This document shows, one piece after another, positions 1-7,752 of a stretch of DNA of 25,121 nt. Made by a program: the position numbers and the translations under genes. The stretch is from contig DATKCN010000310.1 in the NCBI GenBank assembly GCA_035513175.1, positions 1-25,121 on the forward strand. Direction: 5' to 3'. Every line of letters begins with the position of its first letter. Within the stretch, counting starts at the first letter, position 1. The notes under the pieces are model-generated. The model saw only the letters and a program-made list of their open reading frames with translations. It made no database searches and was not told the DNA's origin. Source of the DNA: DATKCN01 sp035513175. Lineage in GTDB: Bacteria > Chloroflexota > Chloroflexia > Thermomicrobiales > CFX8.

Positions 1-1020
1 GAATCGACCGCTGTGTGCCTTGAGCGCCCGAATGGTTGCGACCAGCACCGCGGCATCGGGCGTCAGCCCACTGACACGGCACTTGATATTGAAGAACTTT
101 TCTGCCCCGAGATCCGCCCCGAAGCCAGCCTCCGTGATCACCAGATCCGCGTAGCGCAACCCAATTTGATCGGCGAGGATCGAGGAATTGCCGTGGGCGA
201 TGTTTCCAAATGGCCCAGCGTGGACGAGGACCGGAGTGTGCTCCAGTGTCTGCATCAGATTTGGCTTGAGCGCGTCCTGCAGAAGGGCCGCCATTGCCCC
301 GGCAATGCCGATCTGCTCGGCGGTGACCGGCTGTCGCGATCGGTTCTGAGCGAGGACGATGCGCCCCAGGCGTCGTCGCAGGTCGCCCGGGCTCGTGGCA
401 AGCGCCAGGATCGCCATGACCTCGGACGCGGCGGTGATGTCGAACCCCGACTCGCGCGGTACGCCGTTGCCGTCGCCGAGACCAAGCACGAGCGAGCGCA
501 GCGCACGGTCGTTGATGTCCAGGACGCGGCGCCAGGTGACGGCGGTCGGATCGATGTCCAGCGGGTTGCCTTGAAACAGGGAGTTGTCGAGGAATGCCGC
601 GCACAGGTTGTGCGCGGCGGTAACCGCGTGACTGTCGCCGGTCAGGTGGAGATTCAGATCGTCCATTGGAACGACCTGCGCAAAGCCTCCGCCCGCCGCT
701 CCGCCCTTGATGCCGAAGACAGGTCCAAGCGAGGGCTGCCGAATGCAGATCACGGCGTTGTGGCCAATACGCGCCATCGCCTGCCCGAGACCGACGGTTG
801 TTGTCGTCTTGCCTTCGCCGAGTGGCGTGGGGGTGATCGCGGTCACGACGACGTACTTGCCGCGCGGCTTCGGCGTTTCGCGGCCCAGTGCCGATAGCGC
901 GATCTTCGCTTTGTATTTCCCGAACGGCTCGATGTCGTTGTCGTGAAGGCCAAGGCCTCGTGCGATGTCCACGATTGGGTTCAGGCTGGCAGAGCGGGCG
1001 ATTTCGATATCGGACTTCAC
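1..1020 (-). CDS. fhs: Formate--tetrahydrofolate ligase, C-terminus cut by window edge
   Basis: ATP-dependent ligation of formate to tetrahydrofolate to give 10-formyl-THF, or the reverse reaction making ATP and formate; cytosolic. The 340 visible codons hold the N-terminal part of a family that is usually about 555 residues long. Seen directly: the P-loop TPTPLGEGKTTTT near residues 63-75, then RQPSLGPVFGIKGGAAGGG, the VVPMDDLNLHLTGD stretch, a TWRRVLDINDRALR stretch, EHTPVLVHAGPFGNIAHG, and TEAGFGADLGAEKFFNIKCR. The start is GTG; its G is the last base of the folD stop (TAGTG), so translation is probably coupled. It is the third gene of the fchA-folD-fhs operon. The remaining C-terminal third lies outside the window. 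Family assignment is very secure. Confidence 0.97.
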   Translation of the reverse strand, partial: MKSDIEIARSASLNPIVDIARGLGLHDNDIEPFGKYKAKIALSALGRETPKPRGKYVVVTAITPTPLGEGKTTTTVGLGQAMARIGHNAVICIRQPSLGPVFGIKGGAAGGGFAQVVPMDDLNLHLTGDSHAVTAAHNLCAAFLDNSLFQGNPLDIDPTAVTWRRVLDINDRALRSLVLGLGDGNGVPRESGFDITAASEVMAILALATSPGDLRRRLGRIVLAQNRSRQPVTAEQIGIAGAMAALLQDALKPNLMQTLEHTPVLVHAGPFGNIAHGNSSILADQIGLRYADLVITEAGFGADLGAEKFFNIKCRVSGLTPDAAVLVATIRALKAHSGRF

Positions 1021-1925
1021 TACAGGTCTCCCATCAACCCAAGGTCGGCGACACCGGCACTGGCCGTAAGCCTCTGGACCTGGATAGTCGCAGCCTTGAT
1101 CGTGTTGCGTAGCAGGATCGATGGTGTGACGCGCCCGGTCCCGCCCGGAACGGGCGTGAGGGCGCCGGCTACCCGTTCCACCGAGCTGGCGTCGACATCG
1201 CCGACCATGCGGCCATCGACGAAGTTCACCCCGAAGTCGATGACCGTTGCGCCGGGCTTGACCATGTCGCCCGTGACGACGGACGGCTTGCCAACGGCTG
1301 AAACCAGGATGTCGGCTACTCGTGTGTAGCGTTCGATGTCGCGGGTGCGGGAGTGGCAGGTCGTCACCGTGGCGTTCGCGGCGGTGAGCATCGCGGCCAT
1401 CGGACGGCCGACGACCGGGCTGCGACCGATGACAACCGCGTACTGCCCGGCGATCGGAATTTCGTAGTGCTTCAGCAGCGCCATGCCTCCTGAGGGCGTC
1501 GACGGAGCCAGCACGTCACGATCATCGTGAAACAGGCGACCGGCATTGAATGTCGTAATGCCGTCGATGTCCTTCAGTGGATCAACGAGATCGGCCACCG
1601 CCACGCGCGACAAATGAGGAGGCAACGGCTGCAACACCAGGAACCCCTGCACGTCCGACTGGCAATTGAGCGCCTCCACGGCATCGGTCAATCGTGACTG
1701 TTCGACAGTCGCGTCCAGCTCGACGACCGCGCTCGTCATGCCGACCGAGGCGGCCGCCTTGAGAATCGCGTTCAGGTACGCGCGGGCGCTTGGATCGGAT
1801 CCGACCAGCAGGACGGCGAGTCCCGGCGTAAAGTCATATGCGTTGCTGAAGCGCCTCAACTCGTCACGCGCGCGTTCTCGTAACGCACGCGAGACCGGTC
1901 GCCCGTCAAGCACCTTGGCGATCAT
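1020..1925 (-). CDS. folD: Methylenetetrahydrofolate dehydrogenase FolD, probably monofunctional
   Basis: NAD(P)-dependent oxidation of 5,10-methylene-THF to 5,10-methenyl-THF; cytosolic. The length of 301 residues is normal. Family landmarks: GLAVLLVGSDPSARAY (residues 35-50), KDIDG (118-122, keeping the folate-binding Asp121), the Rossmann segment VVIGRSPVVGRPMA, AVGKP, and a TPVPGGTGRVT segment near the end. Odd: bifunctional FolD has Tyr50-x-x-x-Lys54 and Gln98 (E. coli numbering, which aligns without gaps here). This protein has Tyr50 but Ile54, and Leu98 followed by Gln99. From family knowledge those Lys and Gln residues are needed for the cyclohydrolase step but not for dehydrogenation, so I infer a dehydrogenase-only enzyme. 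The ATG overlaps the fchA stop (ATGA), and the stop overlaps the fhs GTG. Confidence 0.96.
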   Translation of the reverse strand: MIAKVLDGRPVSRALRERARDELRRFSNAYDFTPGLAVLLVGSDPSARAYLNAILKAAASVGMTSAVVELDATVEQSRLTDAVEALNCQSDVQGFLVLQPLPPHLSRVAVADLVDPLKDIDGITTFNAGRLFHDDRDVLAPSTPSGGMALLKHYEIPIAGQYAVVIGRSPVVGRPMAAMLTAANATVTTCHSRTRDIERYTRVADILVSAVGKPSVVTGDMVKPGATVIDFGVNFVDGRMVGDVDASSVERVAGALTPVPGGTGRVTPSILLRNTIKAATIQVQRLTASAGVADLGLMGDL

Positions 1926-2587
1926 GTCGATCCTTCCATGCCTTCCGACCCCTTGAGACGAACGCGGGTCCGGCGCTCAATGCGCTGGCCGAGGGCGATT
2001 GTTTTCTGGCGGAGGTCATGATGCCGAGCGTCAAGCTCAAGTGCGCTGGGGCGATTGGCGGCGTCGTGCTCGAGCAGGAGCGCGACGTTCACCTCAGCGG
2101 TGAGTAACGCTGCCTGGCCAGAGCCCGCGGCCAGCACAGCCGCCGCTCCGAGGTCGCTGACGGTAAATCGAGACGAGATGTCCACCTGCTCGTCGATGCG
2201 CGTCAACAGATCGACGACCAACTCCGCTATGCGAAGGGTCGATTCAGCCGCCGCGGTCAGCGCCGCGACGTAAAGAGCCTGATCGCCGGTTGCGCGGGCC
2301 TGTCGGTGAGCGATGAGGAGTTCATCGAGGATGCGAATGTCCGCGTCGGCGGCGTCGGCGCATGCATCAACGATGTGTTCAGTCTCCCGAATTGCGGTTT
2401 CGACCGTTGGACGGTGCCGGGCCAGAGATTTGCGCCGGGCGTTCAGTCGCATGACGAGCAGCGCCGTCGAGCCGGCGGCTGCGCCGGTCAGTGCCGCGAC
2501 GCTGCCTCCGCCGACGAACGTGTCCGGATCGCCGACCATATGAAAGAAGGCGGAAGCGGGCATGTCGACGACGCGAGTCTGGCGCAT
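1922..2587 (-). CDS. fchA: Methenyl-THF cyclohydrolase / formimino-THF cyclodeaminase-like protein
   Basis: A 221-residue all-helical protein of the FTCD_C family, which includes FchA (methenyl-THF cyclohydrolase) and the cyclodeaminase half of FTCD. The signature GGGSVAALTGAAAGSTAL lies at residues 26-43, followed by the long helical segments typical of the family. Known family chemistry is ring opening of methenyl-THF to 10-formyl-THF, or release of ammonia from formimino-THF. No histidine-degradation gene is visible, and its partners are folD and fhs, so cyclohydrolase is the better call. The ATG at 2587 is preceded by an AAGGGATAA ribosome-binding sequence about 8 bases upstream. Its stop overlaps folD by four bases. 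It is first in the operon, with an extended -10 promoter just upstream. The exact activity is inferred from context. Confidence 0.9.
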   Translation of the reverse strand: MRQTRVVDMPASAFFHMVGDPDTFVGGGSVAALTGAAAGSTALLVMRLNARRKSLARHRPTVETAIRETEHIVDACADAADADIRILDELLIAHRQARATGDQALYVAALTAAAESTLRIAELVVDLLTRIDEQVDISSRFTVSDLGAAAVLAAGSGQAALLTAEVNVALLLEHDAANRPSALELDARHHDLRQKTIALGQRIERRTRVRLKGSEGMEGST

Positions 2588-2632
2588 ATCGCGTTATCCC
2601 TTCGAGGCTCTCGTCCCGATCGAGCGACGAGC

Positions 2633-2641
2633 AGTATAGCA
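2633..2641 (-). promoter_or_regulatory. Extended -10 promoter for fchA-folD-fhs
   Basis: On the minus strand the sequence reads TGCTATACT, that is a TGn extension joined to a TATACT hexamer, about 46 bases before the fchA start. A -35 box at the usual distance is poor (GCAGCG), which is acceptable for extended -10 promoters. A GC-rich palindrome pair (2651-2674) covers the -35 position. Assignment is by consensus only. Confidence 0.5.
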
Positions 2642-2650
2642 GCATGGCAC

Positions 2651-2674
2651 GCGGCCGCTGCCTCGGGCGGCCGC
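2651..2674. repeat. Paired GCGGCCGC palindromes in the divergent promoter region
   Basis: Two copies of the 8-base palindrome GCGGCCGC (2651-2658 and 2667-2674) are separated by TGCCTCGG. Each copy is its own reverse complement, and the two can also form an 8-bp hairpin. They sit where the -35 box of the fchA promoter should be, between the C1 operon and the divergent XRE regulator, so a protein-binding role is possible. The arrangement is seen; the function is inferred. Confidence 0.4.
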
Positions 2675-2738
2675 ACTGTCGCGAGAGTGTTTCAATCCTG
2701 CCTCAATGCGCTGTTCTGTGGAAAACCACCAATGGGGC

Positions 2739-2767
2739 TTGACCGTAAGTCACGCGCGTGTTAGTCT
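2739..2767 (+). promoter_or_regulatory. Candidate sigma-70-type promoter for the XRE regulator
   Basis: TTGACC (2739-2744) and TAGTCT (2762-2767) are separated by 17 bases. The -35 is close to consensus and the -10 is weak (T, A and final T match). If used, the transcript would start near 2774, after the AAGGAG at 2768-2773, so the ATG at 2783 would have almost no leader and the downstream ATG at 2861 would be the normal start. Confidence 0.4.
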
Positions 2768-2782
2768 AAGGAGAACGGACGG

Positions 2783-3313
2783 ATGATGCGTTCGTTCGCG
2801 GTGAACGGCTCTCGGGCGAGGCGAGGCTGCAAGGCATATTGGATGATGGGAGTCGGCACAATGGATGATCTGATGACCGGGCAGGATGAGCGCTTCGCGC
2901 TCCATGGGTTTGCGCCCATGTTGCGAGAGTATCGCGACCGGCGGCGCATGTCTCAAAGCCGGTTGGCGAAAGCGGCGGGGTTTGACCATTCCTACGTCAG
3001 CCGGCTGGAGAGCGGCACGCGCATGCCGACCAGGGATGCCGTCGTGAAGTTAGCCGGCGCGATGGGATTGGCCGACGCCGAACGCGACGCGCTTCTCGCA
3101 TCTGCGGGCTTTATGCCCGGTCGCATCGAGAGTCTGTTCGCTAGCGAGCCGGTGCTGTCGGAGGTGCTCGGGCTGCTCCAGGATCGAGAGGTCCCGGTCG
3201 AGGTGCGCGACGATGTACGGCATATGATCTCGCTGCTGGTGCGTCAGGCGCACCGCGCTTCATTCAACGGCCCGACATCCACGACGCACCGGGGGTCCAT
3301 CGTGGCCGCGTAG
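2783..3313 (+). CDS. XRE-family helix-turn-helix transcriptional regulator
   Basis: A small DNA-binding protein. From the first ATG it has 176 residues; the XRE (Cro/CI-type) domain covers roughly residues 41-95, with SQSRLAKAAGFDHSYVSRLE as the helix-turn-helix and recognition helix and the usual ESGTRMPT turn after it. The C-terminal part is helical and charged with no recognised ligand domain. Two starts are possible. The ATG at 2783 has AAGGAG 9 bases upstream. The ATG at 2861 has GGGAG at 8 bases and gives 150 residues; the 26 residues between look unconserved. It is divergent from fchA-folD-fhs across 195 bases, which makes it a candidate regulator of that operon or of itself; this is an inference from position only. 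Confidence 0.88.
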   Translation: MMRSFAVNGSRARRGCKAYWMMGVGTMDDLMTGQDERFALHGFAPMLREYRDRRRMSQSRLAKAAGFDHSYVSRLESGTRMPTRDAVVKLAGAMGLADAERDALLASAGFMPGRIESLFASEPVLSEVLGLLQDREVPVEVRDDVRHMISLLVRQAHRASFNGPTSTTHRGSIVAA

Positions 3314-3341
3314 TATTATTGCGACGTGCGTGGCCTCTGAC

Positions 3342-3389
3342 TCGGGCGCCGGGACGCGGTATGCGTTGAGCCGGCGCCCGAATCGTTTT
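3342..3389 (+). terminator. Rho-independent-type terminator after the XRE gene
   Basis: A perfect 11-bp inverted repeat TCGGGCGCCGG (3342-3352) / CCGGCGCCCGA (3371-3381), extended inside the loop by ACGC/GCGT (3354-3357 and 3363-3366), then a short TTTT at 3386-3389. It begins 28 bases after the XRE stop and separates that gene from dnaE. Confidence 0.75.
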
Positions 3390-3492
3390 CACCATCAGCG
3401 CCAGTCCCGCGCTAATGTAGTGCCGCGACCCGCTGCCGGCCCGCAACGCGGGGACAGATGTGGGAATCCTTTAGCCTGAGGGGAAGCAGCCT

Positions 3493-6400
3493 ATGGCGTC
3501 GTTCGCGCACCTGCATCTGCACACGGAATTTTCGTTGCTTGATGGCCTGGGACGAATCGACGACTATATGGCGCGAGCCCGCGAGCTCGACATGCGGCAT
3601 ATTGCCATTACCGACCACGGCGTGATGTACGGCGTGCTGGACTGGCACAAGGCGGCGAAACAGAACGACCTCGCGCCGGTGATCGGCATGGAGGCCTATC
3701 TCGCGCAGGGAAGCATGCGTGACCGCGATCGGCGATCCGCATATCATCTGCTGCTGCTGGCTGAAAATGAACGCGGGTACCGCAACCTGTTGAAGCTGGC
3801 CAGCAAGTCCAGCACCGAGGGCTTTTACTACCGACCGCGCATCGATCTCGAGCTACTGCACGAGCTGCGCGACGGAATCATCTGCACCTCGGCGTGCCTC
3901 GGCGGTCCAGTCGCGTCGAACTATCTCGACGGGCGCGACGAGGAGGCGGAGCGGATGGCGTTCACGCTGCGCGAAATGTTCGGTCCCGATAGCTTCTTCA
4001 TCGAAGTTCAGGACCACGGCACAGCGGATCAGCGGCGGACGAACGTAAAGCTCGTTGAGCTCGCGAATCGCGCGTCGATTCCACTGGTGGCTTCCAACGA
4101 CGTCCATTACGTGCAGCAGGCTGACGCGCCCGTGCAGGATCTGCTGGTTTGTATCCAGACAAACACCACCCTCGACGACCCAAAGCGCATGAGAATGGAA
4201 TCAGATCAGCTCTATTTCAAGTCGGCGGACGAGATGGCTCGTGTATTCGGCGAGCTGCCGGAGGCTTTGGACAACACCGTGCGGATCGCCGAGCGTTGCG
4301 CGTTCGACATTGACTTCGGCCGGCTGCACCTGCCAACGCCTGAGGTGCCGGAGGGCTTGGACGACCAACAGTACCTGAGCCAGCTGTGCTGGGATGGGCT
4401 GCGGCGCCGATACACGGAGATTACTGAAGAAGTACGCAGGAGGCTCGAGTACGAACTGTTCGTAATTGAGCAGACTGGCTTCGCCAGCTACATGTTGATC
4501 GTGCGCGATTTCGCGCTGTTCGCTCGTGAACGCAACATCCCGTTCGGCGTGCGCGGCTCGGCGGCCGCGAGCATCGTGCTCTATACCCTTGAGATTACCG
4601 ACATCGATCCGATCGCAAACCGGCTCGTGTTCGAGAGGTTTCTCAATCTTGAACGGCGAGAGATGCCCGACATCGACATGGATTTCGCCGATAACCGGCG
4701 CGCCGAGGTCATCGACTACGTGGCCCGCAAATATGGACACGACCGTGTTGCGCAAATCATCACGTTCGGGACGATGGGCGCGAAGGCATCGATTCGCGAC
4801 GTTGGTCGCGCGATGTCGTGGGCGCACGTCGAGGTCGACCGGGTCGCGCGGTTGATTCCGAGCACGCTCCACATGACGCTCGACCGGGCGCTAGTCGACA
4901 GCGGGGAACTGCGGACGCTATATGAGACTGACGATCGGTCCCGCGGACTGATCGACATGGCGCGCAAGCTCGAAGGCATCGCGCGGCACGCGGGGACACA
5001 CGCCGCAGGGGTGGTCATCAGCGCCGAACCGCTGGTCGAGCACGTGCCGTTGCAGCGTCCGTCGCGCGGAGACGAGGGCGCATTGCCAACGACGCAGTTC
5101 ACGATGGAGAACGTCGCCGAGATCGGCCTGTTGAAAATGGACTTCCTCGGGCTGGCGAACCTGACCATCCTCGGCGAGGCGGTCGAAATCATTAGACAGA
5201 CGCGTGGAGAGTCGCTTGATCCGAAGCGATTTCCGGACGGAGACGACGCGACGTACAACATGCTGGCAACGGGCGAGACGTTTGGCGTGTTTCAGCTGGA
5301 GAGCGCCGGGATGCGCCGGGCCATTCAGGAGTTGAAGCCGTCCTCGGTGCTTGAGCTGGCCGCGCTCGTGGCGCTTTACCGGCCGGGTCCGATCCAGCAT
5401 ATTCCGACGTTCTGTCGCGCCAAGCACGGCCTCGAAGAAATTCAGTATCCGCACCAGGATCTGGCGGAGATCCTCGACGAAACGTATGGTGTGATCGTGT
5501 ATCAGGATCAGGTGCTGCTCATTGCCCAGCAGTTTGCGGGGTACACGCTGGGCGCCGCGGACGTCATGCGTAAGGCCATGGGCAAGAAGATTGCCGAGAA
5601 GATGCGCGCCGAGCGCGAGCAGTTTATCGCGGGCGCGGGCGCCAAGGGGTATGCACGGTCCGACGCGGAAAAGGTGTTTGACCTGATCGAGCCGTTTGCG
5701 GGTTACGCGTTCAACAAGGCGCATGCCGTTTGCTACGGAACTATCGCATATCAGACCGCGTACCTGAAGGCGAACTATCCAGCGGAGTACATGACCGCCG
5801 TTCTTCGGCTTGCGCCAAATCACCCGGCAGGAGCCGCTGCGCGGGTCGCCGCTGCGGTTGCCGAGTGCGTAAAGCTGAACATTCCGGTGCGTGGTCCCGA
5901 CGTCAACTGTAGTGGCGTGACATTCGACGTCGAGGTGGACGCTGACGGCCACCACGCTATTCGATTCGGCATGTCGATCGTGAAGAACGTCGGTGAGTCA
6001 GCGGTGCGCGCCATCTGTGCGGCTCGTTCGGAATCGCCTCAAGGCCGGTTCGTGTCGCTTGAGGACGTCTGCAACCTGGTTGATCACGGCCAGATCAACA
6101 AGCGCGTCATGGAGAGCCTCATTAAGGGTGGAGCGTTCGATTCGCTGCTGGACAGGGCGGCCGCCCTGTCCAGGCTGGACACTGCGATGTCGGCGGCTGG
6201 GGCGGTGCGGAAAGCAAAGCAGCGCGGCCAGATGGGGTTGTTCGGCGAGTTGGTTGACCATCACGTGGACTATAAGTCGATAGCGGTGTCGGACATCGCG
6301 CCGATACCACATAAGACGCTCCTGCTCTGGGAAAAGGAGCATCTCGGCACGTACCTGAGCGCCCACCCATTGGCCGAGGTGGCGCTGGAGGTCCGGCGCC

Positions 6401-6984
6401 GGCACGAGACGTTCAGCCAGGTTGCGGAGCTCGATGCCGAGTTGGCCGGGCAGAGCGCCCGCGTGCTGGCCATCATCTCGTCAGTGCGCAGGATCACGAC
6501 GCGCGCGAACCGGACGATGGCAGTCGTGACGATCGAAGACCTGTCAGGGTCGATCGAGACGGTGCTGTTTCCCGAGGCGTACGAGCGATGCGTCGAGGCG
6601 CTTGCGGAGGACTCGGTTGTAACAGTGCGGGGAAAGATCGATGTGCGGAACGAGATTGTCCAACTGCTGTGCGACGAGATTCAGCCGTACGTGGCGCCGG
6701 AACCGAAGAACTATGTCGAGCGCCAGTTCGTGACCATCGACTTGCCGTCGAACGCGTTGATTGACGCCGAATTGGAGACGATGGAGCGGCTATCGCGGCT
6801 TCTGCGCGAATTTCCTGGCGACGACCGGCTGTTCATTCGAATGGAGAGGGACGGCGGTTCGCAGCTGCTAAGATCCAGAATGCGGGTCGACTGGTGCGAT
6901 GATTTGGACACGGCTATCGCGGAGGTGATCGGACCGAAGCGCGTCTCGGTGGTGTCAGCGCTGATCGAGCAGTCAGCGGCCTGA
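3493..6984 (+). CDS. dnaE: DNA polymerase III alpha subunit
   Basis: Replicative DNA polymerase catalytic subunit. At 1163 residues it has the normal DnaE1 length and no intein. Order: PHP domain at the N-terminus (HLHLHTEFSLLDG near residues 6-18, ITDHG, GMEAYLA, SACLGG, SNDVHY), polymerase core with RGSAAAS and the catalytic PDIDMDF (Asp395 and Asp397), FQLESAGMRR, ALVALYRPGP, GVIVYQDQV, a helix-hairpin-helix region, and a C-terminal OB fold near ARVLAIISSVRRITTRANRT. The PHP metal ligands look intact, unlike E. coli DnaE. Odd: the position I align with the third catalytic Asp is Glu621 (VLELAALVALYRPGP). The start is supported by GAGGGGA about 8 bases upstream. It is transcribed alone and converges on the PHP gene with a 76-base gap. 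Confidence 0.97.
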   Translation: MASFAHLHLHTEFSLLDGLGRIDDYMARARELDMRHIAITDHGVMYGVLDWHKAAKQNDLAPVIGMEAYLAQGSMRDRDRRSAYHLLLLAENERGYRNLLKLASKSSTEGFYYRPRIDLELLHELRDGIICTSACLGGPVASNYLDGRDEEAERMAFTLREMFGPDSFFIEVQDHGTADQRRTNVKLVELANRASIPLVASNDVHYVQQADAPVQDLLVCIQTNTTLDDPKRMRMESDQLYFKSADEMARVFGELPEALDNTVRIAERCAFDIDFGRLHLPTPEVPEGLDDQQYLSQLCWDGLRRRYTEITEEVRRRLEYELFVIEQTGFASYMLIVRDFALFARERNIPFGVRGSAAASIVLYTLEITDIDPIANRLVFERFLNLERREMPDIDMDFADNRRAEVIDYVARKYGHDRVAQIITFGTMGAKASIRDVGRAMSWAHVEVDRVARLIPSTLHMTLDRALVDSGELRTLYETDDRSRGLIDMARKLEGIARHAGTHAAGVVISAEPLVEHVPLQRPSRGDEGALPTTQFTMENVAEIGLLKMDFLGLANLTILGEAVEIIRQTRGESLDPKRFPDGDDATYNMLATGETFGVFQLESAGMRRAIQELKPSSVLELAALVALYRPGPIQHIPTFCRAKHGLEEIQYPHQDLAEILDETYGVIVYQDQVLLIAQQFAGYTLGAADVMRKAMGKKIAEKMRAEREQFIAGAGAKGYARSDAEKVFDLIEPFAGYAFNKAHAVCYGTIAYQTAYLKANYPAEYMTAVLRLAPNHPAGAAARVAAAVAECVKLNIPVRGPDVNCSGVTFDVEVDADGHHAIRFGMSIVKNVGESAVRAICAARSESPQGRFVSLEDVCNLVDHGQINKRVMESLIKGGAFDSLLDRAAALSRLDTAMSAAGAVRKAKQRGQMGLFGELVDHHVDYKSIAVSDIAPIPHKTLLLWEKEHLGTYLSAHPLAEVALEVRRRHETFSQVAELDAELAGQSARVLAIISSVRRITTRANRTMAVVTIEDLSGSIETVLFPEAYERCVEALAEDSVVTVRGKIDVRNEIVQLLCDEIQPYVAPEPKNYVERQFVTIDLPSNALIDAELETMERLSRLLREFPGDDRLFIRMERDGGSQLLRSRMRVDWCDDLDTAIAEVIGPKRVSVVSALIEQSAA

Positions 6985-7060
6985 GAGCGATCGTTCGGCC
7001 TCGCCAGCGACGACCTCAGCGACATATCCCAGTAGATCAAAACAACCATCACCAGACTCG

Positions 7061-7750
7061 TCAGCGACGCTTTTGGGCGCGGTCCCAGAGCGAGCGTGGG
7101 TTCTCCGCCAGCATTTCAGCAACGAGCGCGGGCGGAATGCCCGCCCCGAGAGCCACACGCTCCTGAAACTCACGGGAAAGCAGATCTGACGGCTCATGCG
7201 CATCGCTGTTGACGATCATCGGCGCGCCCGCGGACTGGCAGACGCGCGCGACGTGCCCATTCGTAAGGGAATGTCCGCGACGCGCGGTGATCTCGATATA
7301 GACGCCATGCCGGGCGGCCAGTTCGGCCTGCTCGACGGCGAGCATGCCTGGATGAGCCAGAACGTCGACCAACCCACAGTCGATGGCGGCGGAATTCGTG
7401 CCTTGAGGGACCGGTTCGACGGGCGTCTCGCCGTGCACGATGACGATCTCCGCGCCGGACTCACGGGCCTCCTTGGCTGCGCGTGCGATGCTCTCAGCGG
7501 GCACGTGGGTCAGCTCTACCCCTATGACAACTCGAATTGGCCAGTGCGCCTCGATGATGTCCCGATCGAACTTCAGCGTCTCGATCAGCGACGCAACCCC
7601 GCCAACCCCCACGTGGTCTGTCAGTCCCAGCACGGAGTATCCGGCGACGACAGCCCGACGCGCCTGTTCCATCGGTGAAAGTGCGCCGTCCGAGAAGAAC
7701 GTGTGCGTGTGAAAGTCAAATACTCCCGTAAGATCCGTCGTCAGGCTCAT
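7061..7750 (-). CDS. PHP-domain phosphoesterase, histidinol-phosphatase-like
   Basis: A compact metal-dependent phosphoesterase of the PHP fold, 229 residues from the chosen ATG. Motifs: FHTHTFFSDG (His14, His16, Asp21), GLTDH (Asp45, His46), GVELTHV, VHGET, LAHPG, EITARRGHSLTNG and VNSDAH. These supply the complete set of PHP metal-binding positions. Relatives are annotated as histidinol-phosphatase-domain proteins, but the substrate is not known, and no histidine gene is nearby. I chose the ATG at 7750, two bases after the upstream stop (TAGCGATG); an in-frame ATG at 7804 would overlap the upstream gene by 52 bases and adds an unconserved leader. It is the last gene of the glmS operon and probably shares a process with the Mur-ligase-like gene before it. 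Confidence 0.88.
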   Translation of the reverse strand: MSLTTDLTGVFDFHTHTFFSDGALSPMEQARRAVVAGYSVLGLTDHVGVGGVASLIETLKFDRDIIEAHWPIRVVIGVELTHVPAESIARAAKEARESGAEIVIVHGETPVEPVPQGTNSAAIDCGLVDVLAHPGMLAVEQAELAARHGVYIEITARRGHSLTNGHVARVCQSAGAPMIVNSDAHEPSDLLSREFQERVALGAGIPPALVAEMLAENPRSLWDRAQKRR

Positions 7751-7752
7751 CG

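Noticed and set aside
13..897. A 294-codon open frame on the plus strand
   Set aside because: It lies antisense to fhs, whose minus-strand translation shows clear family motifs; the plus frame is low-complexity and Arg/Asp-rich, a typical shadow in GC-rich DNA.
4918..5955. A 345-codon open frame on the minus strand inside dnaE
   Set aside because: Antisense shadow of a well-conserved polymerase core; no recognisable motif.
6985..7060. Bidirectional terminator between dnaE and the PHP gene
   Set aside because: The convergent 76-base gap was inspected for a hairpin, but no convincing inverted repeat was found.
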